Assembly: GCA_016790075.1 (NCBI GenBank) | Contig: JAEUPP010000030.1 | Span: forward strand, 1 to 64,000 | DNA length: 64,000 nucleotides | Direction of reading: 5' to 3' | DNA from: Rhodanobacteraceae bacterium | GTDB taxonomy: Bacteria; Pseudomonadota; Gammaproteobacteria; Xanthomonadales; Rhodanobacteraceae | In this document: positions 1 to 9,672 of the stretch, one piece after another | Numbering within the stretch: the first letter of the stretch is position 1 | How the letters are laid out: each line of letters starts with the position of its first letter | Notes under the pieces: model-generated | Seen by the model: only the letters and a program-made list of their open reading frames with translations | Database searches by the model: none | Told to the model about the DNA's origin: nothing | Translations under genes and position numbers: made by a program

Positions 1-469
1 GGATTTCCTCGTCGCTGAGCTTGCGCACGAAGCGGGCCGGATTGCCGAGCCAGAGCTCGCCTTCGCCGACGACCTTGCCCGGCGCGACGACTGCACCGGC
101 GCCGATGAACCCATGCTTGCACACGCGCGCCCCGTCAAGCACGGTGGCGTGCATGCCAATGAGGCAGGCGTCCTCGATGGTGCAGGCATGGATCACCGCC
201 GCATGCCCTATCGTGACGTCGTCGCCGATGTGGGTCGCGAAGCCACCGGGGGTGTAAGGTCCGTCGTGAGTCACGTGGACAATGCTGCCGTCCTGCACAT
301 TGGTGCGTGCTCCGATACGGATACGTTGTACATCGCCGCGAATCACCGTGCAGGGCCAGATTGAGCTGTCGGTGCCGATTTCTACATCACCGATTACAAC
401 GGCTGCGGGGTCGACATAGGCTGACGCAGCGACTACGGGGCGTATGCCGCGATAGGGGCGTAGATTCAT
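1..469 (-). CDS. Gamma-carbonic anhydrase family protein (partial, C-terminus outside window)
   Basis: The reading frame starts at the ATG at 469 and stays open to the left edge, giving about 156 residues. It reads as a left-handed parallel beta-helix of hexapeptide repeats (for example IGTDSSIWPCTVIRGDV, then IGDDVTIGHAAVIHACTIED), the pattern of the YrdA/PaaY/CaiE group of gamma-carbonic anhydrase-like trimers. Metal-ligand type histidines sit in VHVTHD, TIGHAAVIH and IGMHATV. Family members bind zinc or iron between subunits; many have weak or no measured carbonic anhydrase activity, so the substrate is open. It diverges from the aldehyde dehydrogenase gene across a 119-bp spacer. Confidence 0.88.
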   Translation of the reverse strand, partial: MNLRPYRGIRPVVAASAYVDPAAVVIGDVEIGTDSSIWPCTVIRGDVQRIRIGARTNVQDGSIVHVTHDGPYTPGGFATHIGDDVTIGHAAVIHACTIEDACLIGMHATVLDGARVCKHGFIGAGAVVAPGKVVGEGELWLGNPARFVRKLSDEEI

Positions 470-588
470 GGGCGTTGCGGGTGCAATAAGGGAGGGGGCA
501 GGGTAGCGTGATGCCGCCGGCGGGCCAATCTGCAGGCCGAAGTCGAACGGGCGTTTACTGAAACCCAAACCGGACTACCATTGGCCGC

Positions 589-2001
589 ATGGACACCGCC
601 ACCGCCCCGCCGTCGCTGAACCCCACACTCGCCAAGCTGCGCGAGGCGTGGAATACCCGTCGCCCTGACTACGCCCAGCGCATGGACGATCTGGCTCGCC
701 TGAGGGCTGCATTCAAGCAGCGGCTCAGCAGCCTCATCGATGCGATGAGTGCGGACTTCGGCCGGCGCTCCGCCCATGAGTCACGCCTGACCGACGGCAT
801 GACCGTGCTGCACGAGATCGATCTCGTGCGCAGCAACCTGCGGCGCTGGATGCGGCCCCGCGCACGCCAGGCCGACTGGATCTTCCTGCCGGCCAGCGCC
901 GAGATCCGTTATCAGGCCCTGGGTGTGGTCGGCATCATCGCCCCCTGGAACTACCCGGTGAATCTTGCGCTGATTCCGCTGGTGAGCGCCATTGGTGCCG
1001 GCAATCACGTGATGCTGAAACCCTCGGAGTTCACGCCACGCACCTCCCAGGTGCTGGCCGAACTGCTGGCTGAGGTGTTTCCGTCCGACCGCGTCGCCAC
1101 GGTACTTGGCGACGCCGGCGTTGCCGCCGAATTCGCCGCCTTGCCGTTTGACCATCTTCTGTTCACGGGTTCCACGCCGGTCGGGCGCAAGGTCATGGCG
1201 GCGGCGGCGCCCAACCTGACTCCGGTTACGCTGGAGCTCGGTGGCAAGTCGCCGGCCATACTCGCGCCCGGTTACCCAATAGCAGTTGCTGCGGCGCGCA
1301 TCGCCTCGGGCAAGCTGCTCAATGCGGGGCAGACCTGCATCGCGCCCGACTATGTGCTGCTGCGGCCACAGGAGCGCGCACCGTTCATCGCGGCGTTCCG
1401 CGACTATGTGACACGCCACTATCCGAATCTGCGCGAGAGCAGCGACTACACCAGCATCATCAACGCGCGCCAGTACACGCGTCTGCAGGCGCTTGTCGAT
1501 GAAGCGGCACGCCGTGGTGCCCAGGTGCTGACCCTGCCCGACGCCGCGGCGCATGACATCGACGCCCGCGTGTTCGCCCCGACCCTGGTGCTCGATGCAC
1601 CGGATGACTGCCGCCTGATGCAGGACGAGATCTTCGGCCCCATCCTGCCGATCGTGACGGTGGAGTCGGTCGATGCAGCCATCGCCTATGTGAACGCCCG
1701 GCCACGGCCACTGGCGCTGTATCACTTCGACAACGATCGCGGCCGCACGCGTCACGTGCTTGACAGTTGCGTCGCCGGTGGAGTCAGTGTAAATGACTGC
1801 ATTTACCATAATGCGCAAAGTGAACTTCCGTTTGGCGGGGTCGGCCCTTCGGGCATGGGCCACTACCATGGCCACCACGGTTTTCTGACCTTTTCCAAAC
1901 AACTGCCGGTGTTCCGCCAGACCCGCTGGACGTCGCTGTCGCTGCTGCGACCGCCTTACCGGGGCCTGGCCGATTTCATCACGCGCTTCCTGACCCGTTG
2001 A
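589..2001 (+). CDS. NAD(P)-dependent aldehyde dehydrogenase (coniferyl-aldehyde-dehydrogenase-like)
   Basis: A 470-residue cytosolic ALDH-superfamily enzyme that oxidises aldehydes to acids. The Rossmann-fold stretch GIIAPWNYPVNL lies near residue 115, the general-base glutamate is E216 in TLELGGKSP, and the catalytic cysteine is C250 in GQTCIAPDY. A QDEIFGPILPI block follows near residue 345. The short length and the GQTCIAPDY signature fit the class 3 / coniferyl aldehyde dehydrogenase branch (CalB-like) rather than 490-500-residue betaine or succinate semialdehyde enzymes. The substrate cannot be fixed; fatty or aromatic aldehydes are both plausible. The downstream regulator gene starts 30 bp after its stop. 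Confidence 0.88.
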   Translation: MDTATAPPSLNPTLAKLREAWNTRRPDYAQRMDDLARLRAAFKQRLSSLIDAMSADFGRRSAHESRLTDGMTVLHEIDLVRSNLRRWMRPRARQADWIFLPASAEIRYQALGVVGIIAPWNYPVNLALIPLVSAIGAGNHVMLKPSEFTPRTSQVLAELLAEVFPSDRVATVLGDAGVAAEFAALPFDHLLFTGSTPVGRKVMAAAAPNLTPVTLELGGKSPAILAPGYPIAVAAARIASGKLLNAGQTCIAPDYVLLRPQERAPFIAAFRDYVTRHYPNLRESSDYTSIINARQYTRLQALVDEAARRGAQVLTLPDAAAHDIDARVFAPTLVLDAPDDCRLMQDEIFGPILPIVTVESVDAAIAYVNARPRPLALYHFDNDRGRTRHVLDSCVAGGVSVNDCIYHNAQSELPFGGVGPSGMGHYHGHHGFLTFSKQLPVFRQTRWTSLSLLRPPYRGLADFITRFLTR

Positions 2002-2031
2002 GACAGCGCCCGGATTGGCGCTAGTCCGTGT

Positions 2032-3591
2032 ATGAATGCCAGGTATCGTCTTGACGACCTGACAATAGACCTCGCCTGCCGGCGCGTGCAGCGTGGCGAC
2101 ACGCCGCTGGAACTGGTCGGTCTCACCTTCGATGTCCTTGCCTGTCTGCTCGCCCGGGGCCAGAGCGTGGTCAGTTTTGACGAGCTGATCGCGTCGGTCT
2201 GGGCGCCGGCCGTGGTGAGCGAGGAGACTGTCACCCAGCGGATCAAGTTGCTGCGCCAGGCACTGGGCGACGATGGACGCAAGCCTCGCTACATACGTTC
2301 CATACGTGGCAAGGGCTATCAGCTCTGTTCCCTGCCGCAACACCAGGAGCCGGACGCTGACCCAGCCCCCGCGCTCGCCGCGGTGTCGGCGCGCTCGCTG
2401 CGCTGGCCGCTGTTGCTCACCGCATTGCCGCTGGCCGTGCTGGGTGTCCTGGTCTGGAAGCGGGAGGCAACACCCCCGCTCAGCGAACGCGATGAACAGT
2501 TGCAGCGCGCACGCTACTACGCGGGAATCGGCCAGAAAGATGACGTTGAGCGCGCGATCGTACTGTACGAAGAACTGCTGACACGCAATGCTCATGACCG
2601 TGCTGCACAGACCGGTCTCAGCTTCGCCTACAGCACCCGTGTCTGCCTCTACAACCAGGCTCCCACCTGGGCCGACCGCGCCCAGGCGCTGGCCGAAGCC
2701 GTACTCGCGGCCGAGCCGCGCAATAGCCTGGCCGTCGCCGCGCTGGGCTATGCCTTCGACTGCCGCGGCGCGATGAACGAAGCGATCACCCACTATGAAC
2801 GGGCCGTAGCACTCGACCCGGGCGCACGCATCGACAGCGCCGCCTCGCTGGCCTATCTCTACATGGTGCGCGGCCGGCTGGCCGATGCGCTGTTGCGCAA
2901 CCTTGAGGTCGAGCGCCATTCGGTAACAAAACCGCGTTTTCTTGAAATCCAGATCGCGCGCAATCTGGAGCTGCTGGGCGAGGCGCCTGCCGCGGAACGG
3001 CGCTACGCGCGCAGTTTCCGGCTCTATCCCGACAACGTCTATTCAAACGCGGCCTGGCCGCGCTACCTGTTCCTGCAAAACCGCTTTGGCGAGGCCGAAA
3101 TCGCGCTCACCCAGGCACAGCAGCGCAGCGAGCATCCTGACCTCTATCTGCTCCAGGCCGAGCTGGCACTACTGCGGGGCCAGCGCGGTACCGCCGCTAC
3201 CGCTTACGCGGCGGCGGCCCGGCTGCGCCCGCATGCAAGCCTTGCCCAGACACTCGCCCAGATCCATGCTGAGTCACCGCCCGATACCAGCTGGCTGACA
3301 CAACACGCACGGAAGCTGAGCACCGAGGGGATGCGCGGCGGCTGGCCGGAGAATCAGATCGAACTGGCTGCCGTGCAGTTGGCGCGCGGCGACAAGTCCG
3401 CCGCTATTGCGGCCTTGCGCGGCGCCGTCGACGAGGGTTGGCGCGACCGCGCCTATCTGCAGACCTCGGCACTGTTCCGCCCACTCGCCGACGAGCCCGC
3501 CTTCGCTGCGTTGCTCGATGACATAGCAAGCCGCGTCACGCGCGAGCGCGAGGCGGCGCGCGACAGCCTGGCGGCCGCGAGCGCGCACTAG
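2032..3591 (+). CDS. CadC/ToxR-like winged-helix regulator with membrane anchor and TPR sensor region
   Basis: This 519-residue protein has an OmpR/PhoB-type winged helix at about residues 5-100 (ending in the typical YIRSIRGKGYQL wing), one hydrophobic segment at about 123-143, and a C-terminal part with TPR-like helical pairs. There is no receiver domain, so it belongs to the one-component, membrane-tethered regulators like CadC, with DNA binding in the cytoplasm and a probable periplasmic TPR domain. It directly follows the aldehyde dehydrogenase gene on the same strand. Its 3' end overlaps the convergent serine hydrolase gene by 4 bp. Target genes and signal are unknown. Confidence 0.82.
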   Translation: MNARYRLDDLTIDLACRRVQRGDTPLELVGLTFDVLACLLARGQSVVSFDELIASVWAPAVVSEETVTQRIKLLRQALGDDGRKPRYIRSIRGKGYQLCSLPQHQEPDADPAPALAAVSARSLRWPLLLTALPLAVLGVLVWKREATPPLSERDEQLQRARYYAGIGQKDDVERAIVLYEELLTRNAHDRAAQTGLSFAYSTRVCLYNQAPTWADRAQALAEAVLAAEPRNSLAVAALGYAFDCRGAMNEAITHYERAVALDPGARIDSAASLAYLYMVRGRLADALLRNLEVERHSVTKPRFLEIQIARNLELLGEAPAAERRYARSFRLYPDNVYSNAAWPRYLFLQNRFGEAEIALTQAQQRSEHPDLYLLQAELALLRGQRGTAATAYAAAARLRPHASLAQTLAQIHAESPPDTSWLTQHARKLSTEGMRGGWPENQIELAAVQLARGDKSAAIAALRGAVDEGWRDRAYLQTSALFRPLADEPAFAALLDDIASRVTREREAARDSLAAASAH

Positions 3592-4706
3592 TCCCCGCTC
3601 GCCGGCAGTGCCGCGAGTACATGCTCGCGAAACAGCGCCTGCGAGCGCGGATGGGACTCGCGCTGGTTATAGGCCGTGCTCGTAACGACGGCGACCAGCG
3701 CGAACTGGGGCGCAATGAACACATAGTTGCCGCCGTTGCCGGACATGGCCCAGATCCATTCGTCCTGGCCGCGCAGCGCGAAACGGAAGCGCCAGATCTG
3801 ATAACCGTACTCGGTGTGCTCCCGCGGCACGGCACGCGGGGTCAGCATTGTTTCTGTCCACTCGGCAGAAACGATTTGCTGGTCCTTCCAGCGGCCCCGG
3901 CCACGCAGCAGTTCGCCGAACTTCGCGATATCCCGCGTGCGGTAGCGGGTGCCGCCGCCGCCCGAGCCGACGCCTTCGGACGACTGATTCCACTGTACCT
4001 GCGTGATGCCCAATGGTTGTTCCAGCGCGTCGTGGGCAAAACGCGCCAGCGGCAGGCCACTGGCGCGTTCCACCACGGCGCCGAGCAGGAACGACCCCGC
4101 CGTGCAATAGGAGAATGTTCGCCCGTAGGGACTGTCCTTGGGACGCCGGGTCCAGGGCGCATAACCACGCAGAGGCAGGTTCAGCGCGAACTGGGTCCAG
4201 TTCTCACTGACATACATGCGCTCTTCGTTACCGCTGGAGTACGCGTTGTCGTCGTCACATTCCCAGGCGCCGCTCATGCTCAGCAGATCCTGCAGCGTCA
4301 TCGCGGCCTTGCGCGGGTCAAGTCCGCGCTGACGGACCTTGTCGCGGAAATAGGCATAAACCCGCGCTTGGTCGCTGGCAATCTTGCCGCGGTCGATGGC
4401 CGCGCCGACCAGCAGCGCGGTCACGGTCTTGGTTGCCGAGCGCAGGTCGTTGAGTCGCTCGCGACTGCCGCCGTTGGCATAGACCTCAAGCACGATGCGG
4501 CCATGCTGAGCAACGAGCACGCTGGTGATACCGGCATGGCTCGGGTCGGCGAGCTTGATATCTAGCGCATCCAGCAGCGCCGTGTTCCAGCCCAAGGCCG
4601 CGGCGTCGGCGACAGGCCAGCCGTCGTCGCGACCCTCGGGTGGCGTATAGGCAACAGCGGACGAGGCAATAAACGAAAACAGCATGGCGAGGATACGGCA
4701 CAGCAT
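3588..4706 (-). CDS. Serine hydrolase, class C beta-lactamase-like
   Basis: A 372-residue protein starting at the ATG at 4706, chosen because it gives a clean signal peptide (MLCRILAMLFSFIASSAVA) where the longer frame from 4769 does not. The nucleophile motif SATK is at S90-K93 in DLRSATKTVTALL. The second motif reads YCTAG rather than YxN, and the third block is SGNGGN, a replacement for KTG seen in esterase-like members. It is therefore probably a periplasmic esterase or peptidase-type hydrolase rather than an antibiotic-resistance enzyme. It converges on the CadC-like regulator with a 4-bp overlap. Confidence 0.82.
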   Translation of the reverse strand: MLCRILAMLFSFIASSAVAYTPPEGRDDGWPVADAAALGWNTALLDALDIKLADPSHAGITSVLVAQHGRIVLEVYANGGSRERLNDLRSATKTVTALLVGAAIDRGKIASDQARVYAYFRDKVRQRGLDPRKAAMTLQDLLSMSGAWECDDDNAYSSGNEERMYVSENWTQFALNLPLRGYAPWTRRPKDSPYGRTFSYCTAGSFLLGAVVERASGLPLARFAHDALEQPLGITQVQWNQSSEGVGSGGGGTRYRTRDIAKFGELLRGRGRWKDQQIVSAEWTETMLTPRAVPREHTEYGYQIWRFRFALRGQDEWIWAMSGNGGNYVFIAPQFALVAVVTSTAYNQRESHPRSQALFREHVLAALPASGD

Positions 4707-4826
4707 AGTCAGCTCCGGCAGAAAGGCCGCGACAGCCTGCCGGCCCCGCCAATGAAACGCCGGAAACACGAATGAAGAATTCTGAAAGCTGCGTAATAAC
4801 GCCGCACGGCGGCATGCGAATGCCGG

Positions 4827-6602
4827 CTACAGCAGCGGTGTGTCGTCCGCGAGCGCATCCTTCTGCCCGCCGATCTCACGCAGCGCGTATTGATAACCGA
4901 GCTCGATGGCGCGCTCGTAGGCATTCCAGTCGAGCAGGCCGACGCCAGTCACCGGTGGTGCCAGCAGCAGGCTCGCCTTTGCGCGCCGGTCCGCGTTGGC
5001 GGCCTTGGAGTTGACCATGCCAGCGCGCAGCAGAATGCTGACCAGGCCGGGCCGGCACGGCTGCCCCAGGCGATCCAGCAGCAGACGCCAGCTATGCGGC
5101 GAGGCGTGTTCATCGACCCCCGCATGCAGCACGTCATCGGCACCGATATCAACACCAATGACATCGCCGACGGACTGCTCGCGCATCACATCGGTCGGCA
5201 GGTTGTTGATGACAGCGCCGTCGACCAGCACCTGACCTTCGTGGAATACCGGCGGCAGCACGCCAGGGATGGCCGAACTCGCGCGCAGCCAGTACCACAG
5301 CGGCCCGGTCCGATGCGTCACGGCATCACCACTGGTGAGGTTCGCGGACACAGCGAAGTAGGGCAGCGCGAGGTCTTCGATATGGCGCTCCCCGAAGGCA
5401 TCCCGCAGCAGTTCGGACACGCGGCGGCCCGATGTCATTGCCACAAAGGGAAAGGTGTAATCCGACAGGGGTCGGCCAGCGACAAACGCGCGCCGGTAGC
5501 GCTCCGTCATCTCCTCGTCGCTCCAGCCCGCAGCTACACCGGCAGCGATGATCGCGCCTATGCTGGTGCCGCCTACCGCGTCGATGCGGATGCCGGCTTC
5601 GCGCAGTGCGCGGATCACACCGATATGGGCGAAACCACGGGCACCACCGCCGGAGAGTACGAGGCCCAGGCTACGCCCTGCCATCAGGCGCGCGATGCGT
5701 TCGATGTCGTCGCTGACACACCAGTGATGCAGGCGCGCACCGGGTGCCGCCGACAGCCAGGCCGCACCGCGGCCCCGGAGAATGGCGCCGCCGCGGTGAT
5801 GCAGCACGAGATGGCGCGGCCGGTACTGCGCCTGTTGCGCGCCCAGGCAGGCACGCTCCGGCCAGGGCGACGGCGGCGTTTGCGCGTCGGCCAGCAGGAT
5901 CAGCGCATCGGCCTGTCGCACGCAGAGCTCGCGCCAGTCGTCGTGCTGCGCGCTGGCCAGATAGATCACGAAGCGCGATGCGGCTTCCTGCGCGGCGAAC
6001 CAGGTGCTGGTCTGCTCGGCGGAGCGGCTCGCGTCCAGCACCTGGCAACTGCCATAACGGCTGAGCGCCTGTTCCAGCGCCTGTGCGAACGCGCAGGCGT
6101 CGACGCCCGCGTCATGGGGCAATAGCGCCAGCGTGCGCGGCGACGACATCAGATCGCCGCTACGCCGCAGCAGCAGCCGTTCCACGGCAACACGCGCGGC
6201 TTCGAGCATTGCCGTGGGCTGACGTCTGACCAGCGCGTCGAAGGCATCGCGCGACAGCCGCAGCAATTCCGAATCGCGCAACGCGCGCACCGTGGCGGAA
6301 CGTGGCTGATTCACGATAAGGCCAAGCTCGCCGACGCTTTCCCCGGCCGCGATCAGGCCTATGCGCTGCTCGATACCGGTATCACTGCGCTGGCGAAAGG
6401 CGCCCAGACTGCCCGAGCGCAGCACGTACAAGGCGTCGGAGGGTTCACCGGCTTCAAACAGCGTGGAACCCCCCGGCAGGACGAACCACTCCAGCACCTG
6501 TTCCAGTGCGCCGAGTTCTTCCTCGTCCAGATGCCGGAACAGGGTCGAGCGGCGCAGCAATTCACGCACCGGCAGTATCAGCGGGATCTCGGCGGCATTC
6601 AT
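4827..6602 (-). CDS. Patatin-like phospholipase with cyclic-nucleotide-binding domain (NTE-like)
   Basis: The 591-residue product begins with a cAMP/cGMP-binding fold at about residues 15-135 (SLGAFRQ, GESVGELGLI, PRSATVRA) and ends with a patatin domain. The oxyanion loop is GGGARGFAHIG, the nucleophile is S347 in GGTSIG, and the catalytic aspartate is in VDGAVINN. Bacterial relatives of neuropathy target esterase share this arrangement and hydrolyse phospholipids or lysophospholipids at the membrane. The middle region (about 150-310) resembles the divergent nucleotide-binding linker of NTE proteins. Whether the CNB domain still binds cyclic nucleotide cannot be judged here. It is divergent from prlC. 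Confidence 0.87.
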   Translation of the reverse strand: MNAAEIPLILPVRELLRRSTLFRHLDEEELGALEQVLEWFVLPGGSTLFEAGEPSDALYVLRSGSLGAFRQRSDTGIEQRIGLIAAGESVGELGLIVNQPRSATVRALRDSELLRLSRDAFDALVRRQPTAMLEAARVAVERLLLRRSGDLMSSPRTLALLPHDAGVDACAFAQALEQALSRYGSCQVLDASRSAEQTSTWFAAQEAASRFVIYLASAQHDDWRELCVRQADALILLADAQTPPSPWPERACLGAQQAQYRPRHLVLHHRGGAILRGRGAAWLSAAPGARLHHWCVSDDIERIARLMAGRSLGLVLSGGGARGFAHIGVIRALREAGIRIDAVGGTSIGAIIAAGVAAGWSDEEMTERYRRAFVAGRPLSDYTFPFVAMTSGRRVSELLRDAFGERHIEDLALPYFAVSANLTSGDAVTHRTGPLWYWLRASSAIPGVLPPVFHEGQVLVDGAVINNLPTDVMREQSVGDVIGVDIGADDVLHAGVDEHASPHSWRLLLDRLGQPCRPGLVSILLRAGMVNSKAANADRRAKASLLLAPPVTGVGLLDWNAYERAIELGYQYALREIGGQKDALADDTPLL

Positions 6603-6716
6603 GGCCGCAATGCTACGCCGAGGCCGTCACAATCCGTGTGGATACTGCGCCATCTGCTTGATTTTCCGGTGCCGGCACTACACCTTCGCACTTTGACCTT
6701 GCGCCGGAATCCCGTC

Positions 6717-8759
6717 ATGGATGAGTACAACCCCCTGCTGCAGGACTGTGAGCTGCCCGCGTTCTCGGCGATACGAGCCGAGCATGTGCTGCCGGCCGTG
6801 GAGCAGATCCTGGCTGATTACCGCGCCGCGACCGATGCCTTGACCGCCTCGACCGGTGTACGCGATTTTGCCAATACATTGCTGCCGCAGGAGTTCTGGG
6901 ACGAGCGTCTCAGCCGGGCCTGGGCGCCGGTTTCGCATCTGCATTCAGTCAAGGACAGCGACGAGCTGCGCAAGGCGTATTCGGCCGCCCTCGAAGCGAT
7001 CACCGAACACGCGACCGAACTCGGCCAGAACCGTGATCTGTACGCCGCCGTCGACGCGGTCGCGCAACGCGGCGACTTCGCCGCATTGGAGCGGCCAGCG
7101 CGCACCCTGACTGAACATGCCCTGCGCGATTTCCGCCTGTCTGGCGTCGCGCTGGAAGAACCCGCGCGCTCGCGCTTCAAAGTCATTGCCAACGAACTGT
7201 CGCGTCTTTCCACCGAATTCGAGGAAGCCGTGCTCGATGCCACGGAAGACTGGAGCGAGCATCTGACCGATGCAGCAGCATTGGCCGGCATCCCCGAAAC
7301 CGGGCGCGCCATCCTCGCGGCGTATGCACAGGAAAAGGCCCTTGAGGGCTGGCTGGTCACCCTGAAACAGCCCAGCGTGCAGGCGGTGCTGACTTATGCC
7401 GATGATCGCGCGCTGCGCGAACGCGTCTACGCGGCCTATTCCACACGCGCCTCGGATCAGGGACCCAGCGCCGGCCGCTTCGACAATAGTGCGCGTATGG
7501 AACAGATCCTTGGCTTGCGCCACGAAGCCGCGCAGCTGCTGGGTTTTGCCAACGCCGCCGAAGAGTCGCTGGCGACCAAGATGGCGGCCTCACCACAGAA
7601 GGTGCTCGATTTTCTCAGCGATCTGGTGCGGCGTGCGCGCCCGGTCGCCCAGCGTGAATTTGCCGAGCTACGCAACTTCGCCAGCGCGGAATTGGGCATC
7701 CCGGACCTGCAACCCTGGGACGTCAGCTATGCGTCCGAGAAATTGCGCGAGCGCCGCTTCCAGCTCAGTGAAGAGGAACTCAAACCGTATTTTCGGCTGT
7801 CGGCGGTAATAGACGGCCTGTTCGCCATCTGCGAGCGTGTGTTCGGTATCCACTGCAAGCGCCGCGACGGCGTTGATGTCTGGCACGACGATGTCGCCTA
7901 TTACGACGTGTTCGACGCGCAGGGCCGCTGCATCGCCGGCACCTATGTCGATCTGTGTGCGCGCAGCGGCAAACGGGGCGGCGCGTGGATGGACGTATGT
8001 CGCTCGCGCTTCCGCGACCAGGCCGGCCTGCACCGGCCTGTCGCCTACCTGACCTGCAATTTCGCCCCGCCAACCGCCACCACGCCCTCGCTGCTGACAC
8101 ACGACGACGTGCTGACCCTGTTTCACGAATTCGGTCATGGCCTGCACCACCTGTTGACCGAGATCGACTATCCGAGCATCGCCGGGATCAGCGGCGTCGA
8201 ATGGGACGCCGTCGAGCTGCCCAGCCAGTTCCTGGAGAACTTTGGCTGGCAGCGTGAAACCCTGGATCTGTTCGCACGCCACTATGAAACCGGCGCGCCG
8301 CTGCCACAGGCCCTGTTCGAGCGCATGCTGGCCGCGCGCCATTTTCAGGCGGGTATGTTCCTGGTGCGCCAGCTCGAATTCGCCCTGTTTGATTTCCGCC
8401 TGCACCTGAATTTCGATCCCACCGGCGGGGCACGTATCAATGAGTTGCTGCAGCAGGTGCGCGAGGAGGTGGCCGTCGTCATTCCCCCGGCCTGGCAGCG
8501 CTTCGCGCATGGCTTTACGCACATCTTCGCCGGCGGCTATGGCGCGGGCTATTACAGCTACCTCTGGGCCGAAGTGCTGTCGGCCGATGCCTTTTCACGC
8601 TTTGAGGCCGAGGGCATCTTCAATCGCAGCACCGGCGACGCATTCCGCCGCGAGGTGCTGGCGGTCGGCGGCTCACGCCCGGCGCTGGAGAGTTTTGTCG
8701 CGTTCCGTGGCCGCGAGCCGGACGCTACTGCTCTGCTGCGCAGCTACGGACTGGACTGA
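6717..8759 (+). CDS. prlC: Oligopeptidase A, M3 family metallopeptidase
   Basis: A 680-residue cytosolic zinc oligopeptidase. The ATG at 6717 (MDEYNPLLQD) is preferred over the longer frame from 6531, which overlaps the divergent patatin gene and has no family similarity. The zinc site is HEFGH at H470/E471/H474 inside TLFHEFGHGLHHLL. The length matches E. coli PrlC (680 aa). The enzyme degrades short peptides, including cleaved signal peptides and peptides from ATP-dependent proteases. It sits alone on the plus strand with about 140 bp before xthA. Confidence 0.93.
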   Translation: MDEYNPLLQDCELPAFSAIRAEHVLPAVEQILADYRAATDALTASTGVRDFANTLLPQEFWDERLSRAWAPVSHLHSVKDSDELRKAYSAALEAITEHATELGQNRDLYAAVDAVAQRGDFAALERPARTLTEHALRDFRLSGVALEEPARSRFKVIANELSRLSTEFEEAVLDATEDWSEHLTDAAALAGIPETGRAILAAYAQEKALEGWLVTLKQPSVQAVLTYADDRALRERVYAAYSTRASDQGPSAGRFDNSARMEQILGLRHEAAQLLGFANAAEESLATKMAASPQKVLDFLSDLVRRARPVAQREFAELRNFASAELGIPDLQPWDVSYASEKLRERRFQLSEEELKPYFRLSAVIDGLFAICERVFGIHCKRRDGVDVWHDDVAYYDVFDAQGRCIAGTYVDLCARSGKRGGAWMDVCRSRFRDQAGLHRPVAYLTCNFAPPTATTPSLLTHDDVLTLFHEFGHGLHHLLTEIDYPSIAGISGVEWDAVELPSQFLENFGWQRETLDLFARHYETGAPLPQALFERMLAARHFQAGMFLVRQLEFALFDFRLHLNFDPTGGARINELLQQVREEVAVVIPPAWQRFAHGFTHIFAGGYGAGYYSYLWAEVLSADAFSRFEAEGIFNRSTGDAFRREVLAVGGSRPALESFVAFRGREPDATALLRSYGLD

Positions 8760-8901
8760 ACCGCCACGGCAGGCCCGCTGACGGACGGGTTGGTTGCCGT
8801 CCGCTTCGATGTCGTTGGAAGGCAGGACTTGCTCCGCCTCGCGCATACGATTCCCGATTCGCCGTTCCCGCCGTCACCGGCCCCGCTGCTAGACTGCACG
8901 C

Positions 8902-9672
8902 ATGAAAATCGCGACCTGGAACGTCAACTCGCTCAATGTGCGCTTGCCGCACCTCAAGCAATGGCTAGCTGTGGCTCAGCCCGACATCGTCGCGCTGCAG
9001 GAAACAAAACTGGAAGATGCTAAATTTCCAGATACTGATATCGCCGCACTCGGCTATCGCTGCGTGTTTTCGGGCCAGAAGACCTACAACGGCGTCGCCA
9101 TACTGGCGCGCACCAGTATGCCCGAGGACATCGTCACTGATGTCAAGGGGCTCGATGATCCGCAGCGCCGTATCCTGATTGCCAGCGTCGGCGATCTGCG
9201 TATCGCGAATCTCTACGTGGTCAACGGCCAGGCCGTAGGCAGCGACAAGTACGCGTACAAGCTTGACTGGCTGGCGCGCGTGACCGACCACCTCGCCGAG
9301 GAATTCGCGCGCCATCCCAACCTGATCGTGCTCGGCGATTTCAATATCGCGCCGGACGATCGCGATGTGCATGACCCAGCCGCGTGGCAGGACCAGATCC
9401 TCTGCTCGGTACCCGAACGCGACGCGCTCAAGCGACTGCTGAGCATCGGTCTGTCCGACACCTATCGCGACTTCCATGCGGGCGGCGGTGCCTATAGCTG
9501 GTGGGACTACCGCCAGGCGGCGTTCCGGCGCAACCTCGGCCTGCGCATTGATCTCGTACTCGCGAGCCAGGCGCTGCGGCCACGCCTGGCGGGGGCGAGC
9601 ATAGACCTTGAACCACGCCGTTGGGATCGTCCTTCGGACCACGCACCGGCACTGCTGGAACTCAGCGCATGA
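8902..9672 (+). CDS. xthA: Exodeoxyribonuclease III
   Basis: A 256-residue AP endonuclease / 3'-5' exonuclease of base-excision repair. The N-terminus is diagnostic (MKIATWNVNSLNVRL), with metal-binding E34 in ALQETKL, active-site LGDFNIAPDDRDVHD near residues 148-162, and the terminal SDHAPALLEL block carrying the catalytic histidine. The length equals that of E. coli ExoIII. Its stop codon overlaps the start of the UPF0149 gene (ATGA), which suggests translational coupling. Confidence 0.95.
   Translation: MKIATWNVNSLNVRLPHLKQWLAVAQPDIVALQETKLEDAKFPDTDIAALGYRCVFSGQKTYNGVAILARTSMPEDIVTDVKGLDDPQRRILIASVGDLRIANLYVVNGQAVGSDKYAYKLDWLARVTDHLAEEFARHPNLIVLGDFNIAPDDRDVHDPAAWQDQILCSVPERDALKRLLSIGLSDTYRDFHAGGGAYSWWDYRQAAFRRNLGLRIDLVLASQALRPRLAGASIDLEPRRWDRPSDHAPALLELSA

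Noticed and set aside
781-2919. 712-residue open frame on the minus strand
   Set aside because: It is antisense to the aldehyde dehydrogenase and CadC-like genes, has no family similarity and reflects the high GC content.
6531-6716. N-terminal extension of the prlC frame
   Set aside because: Overlaps the divergent patatin gene start and adds residues not found in PrlC proteins.
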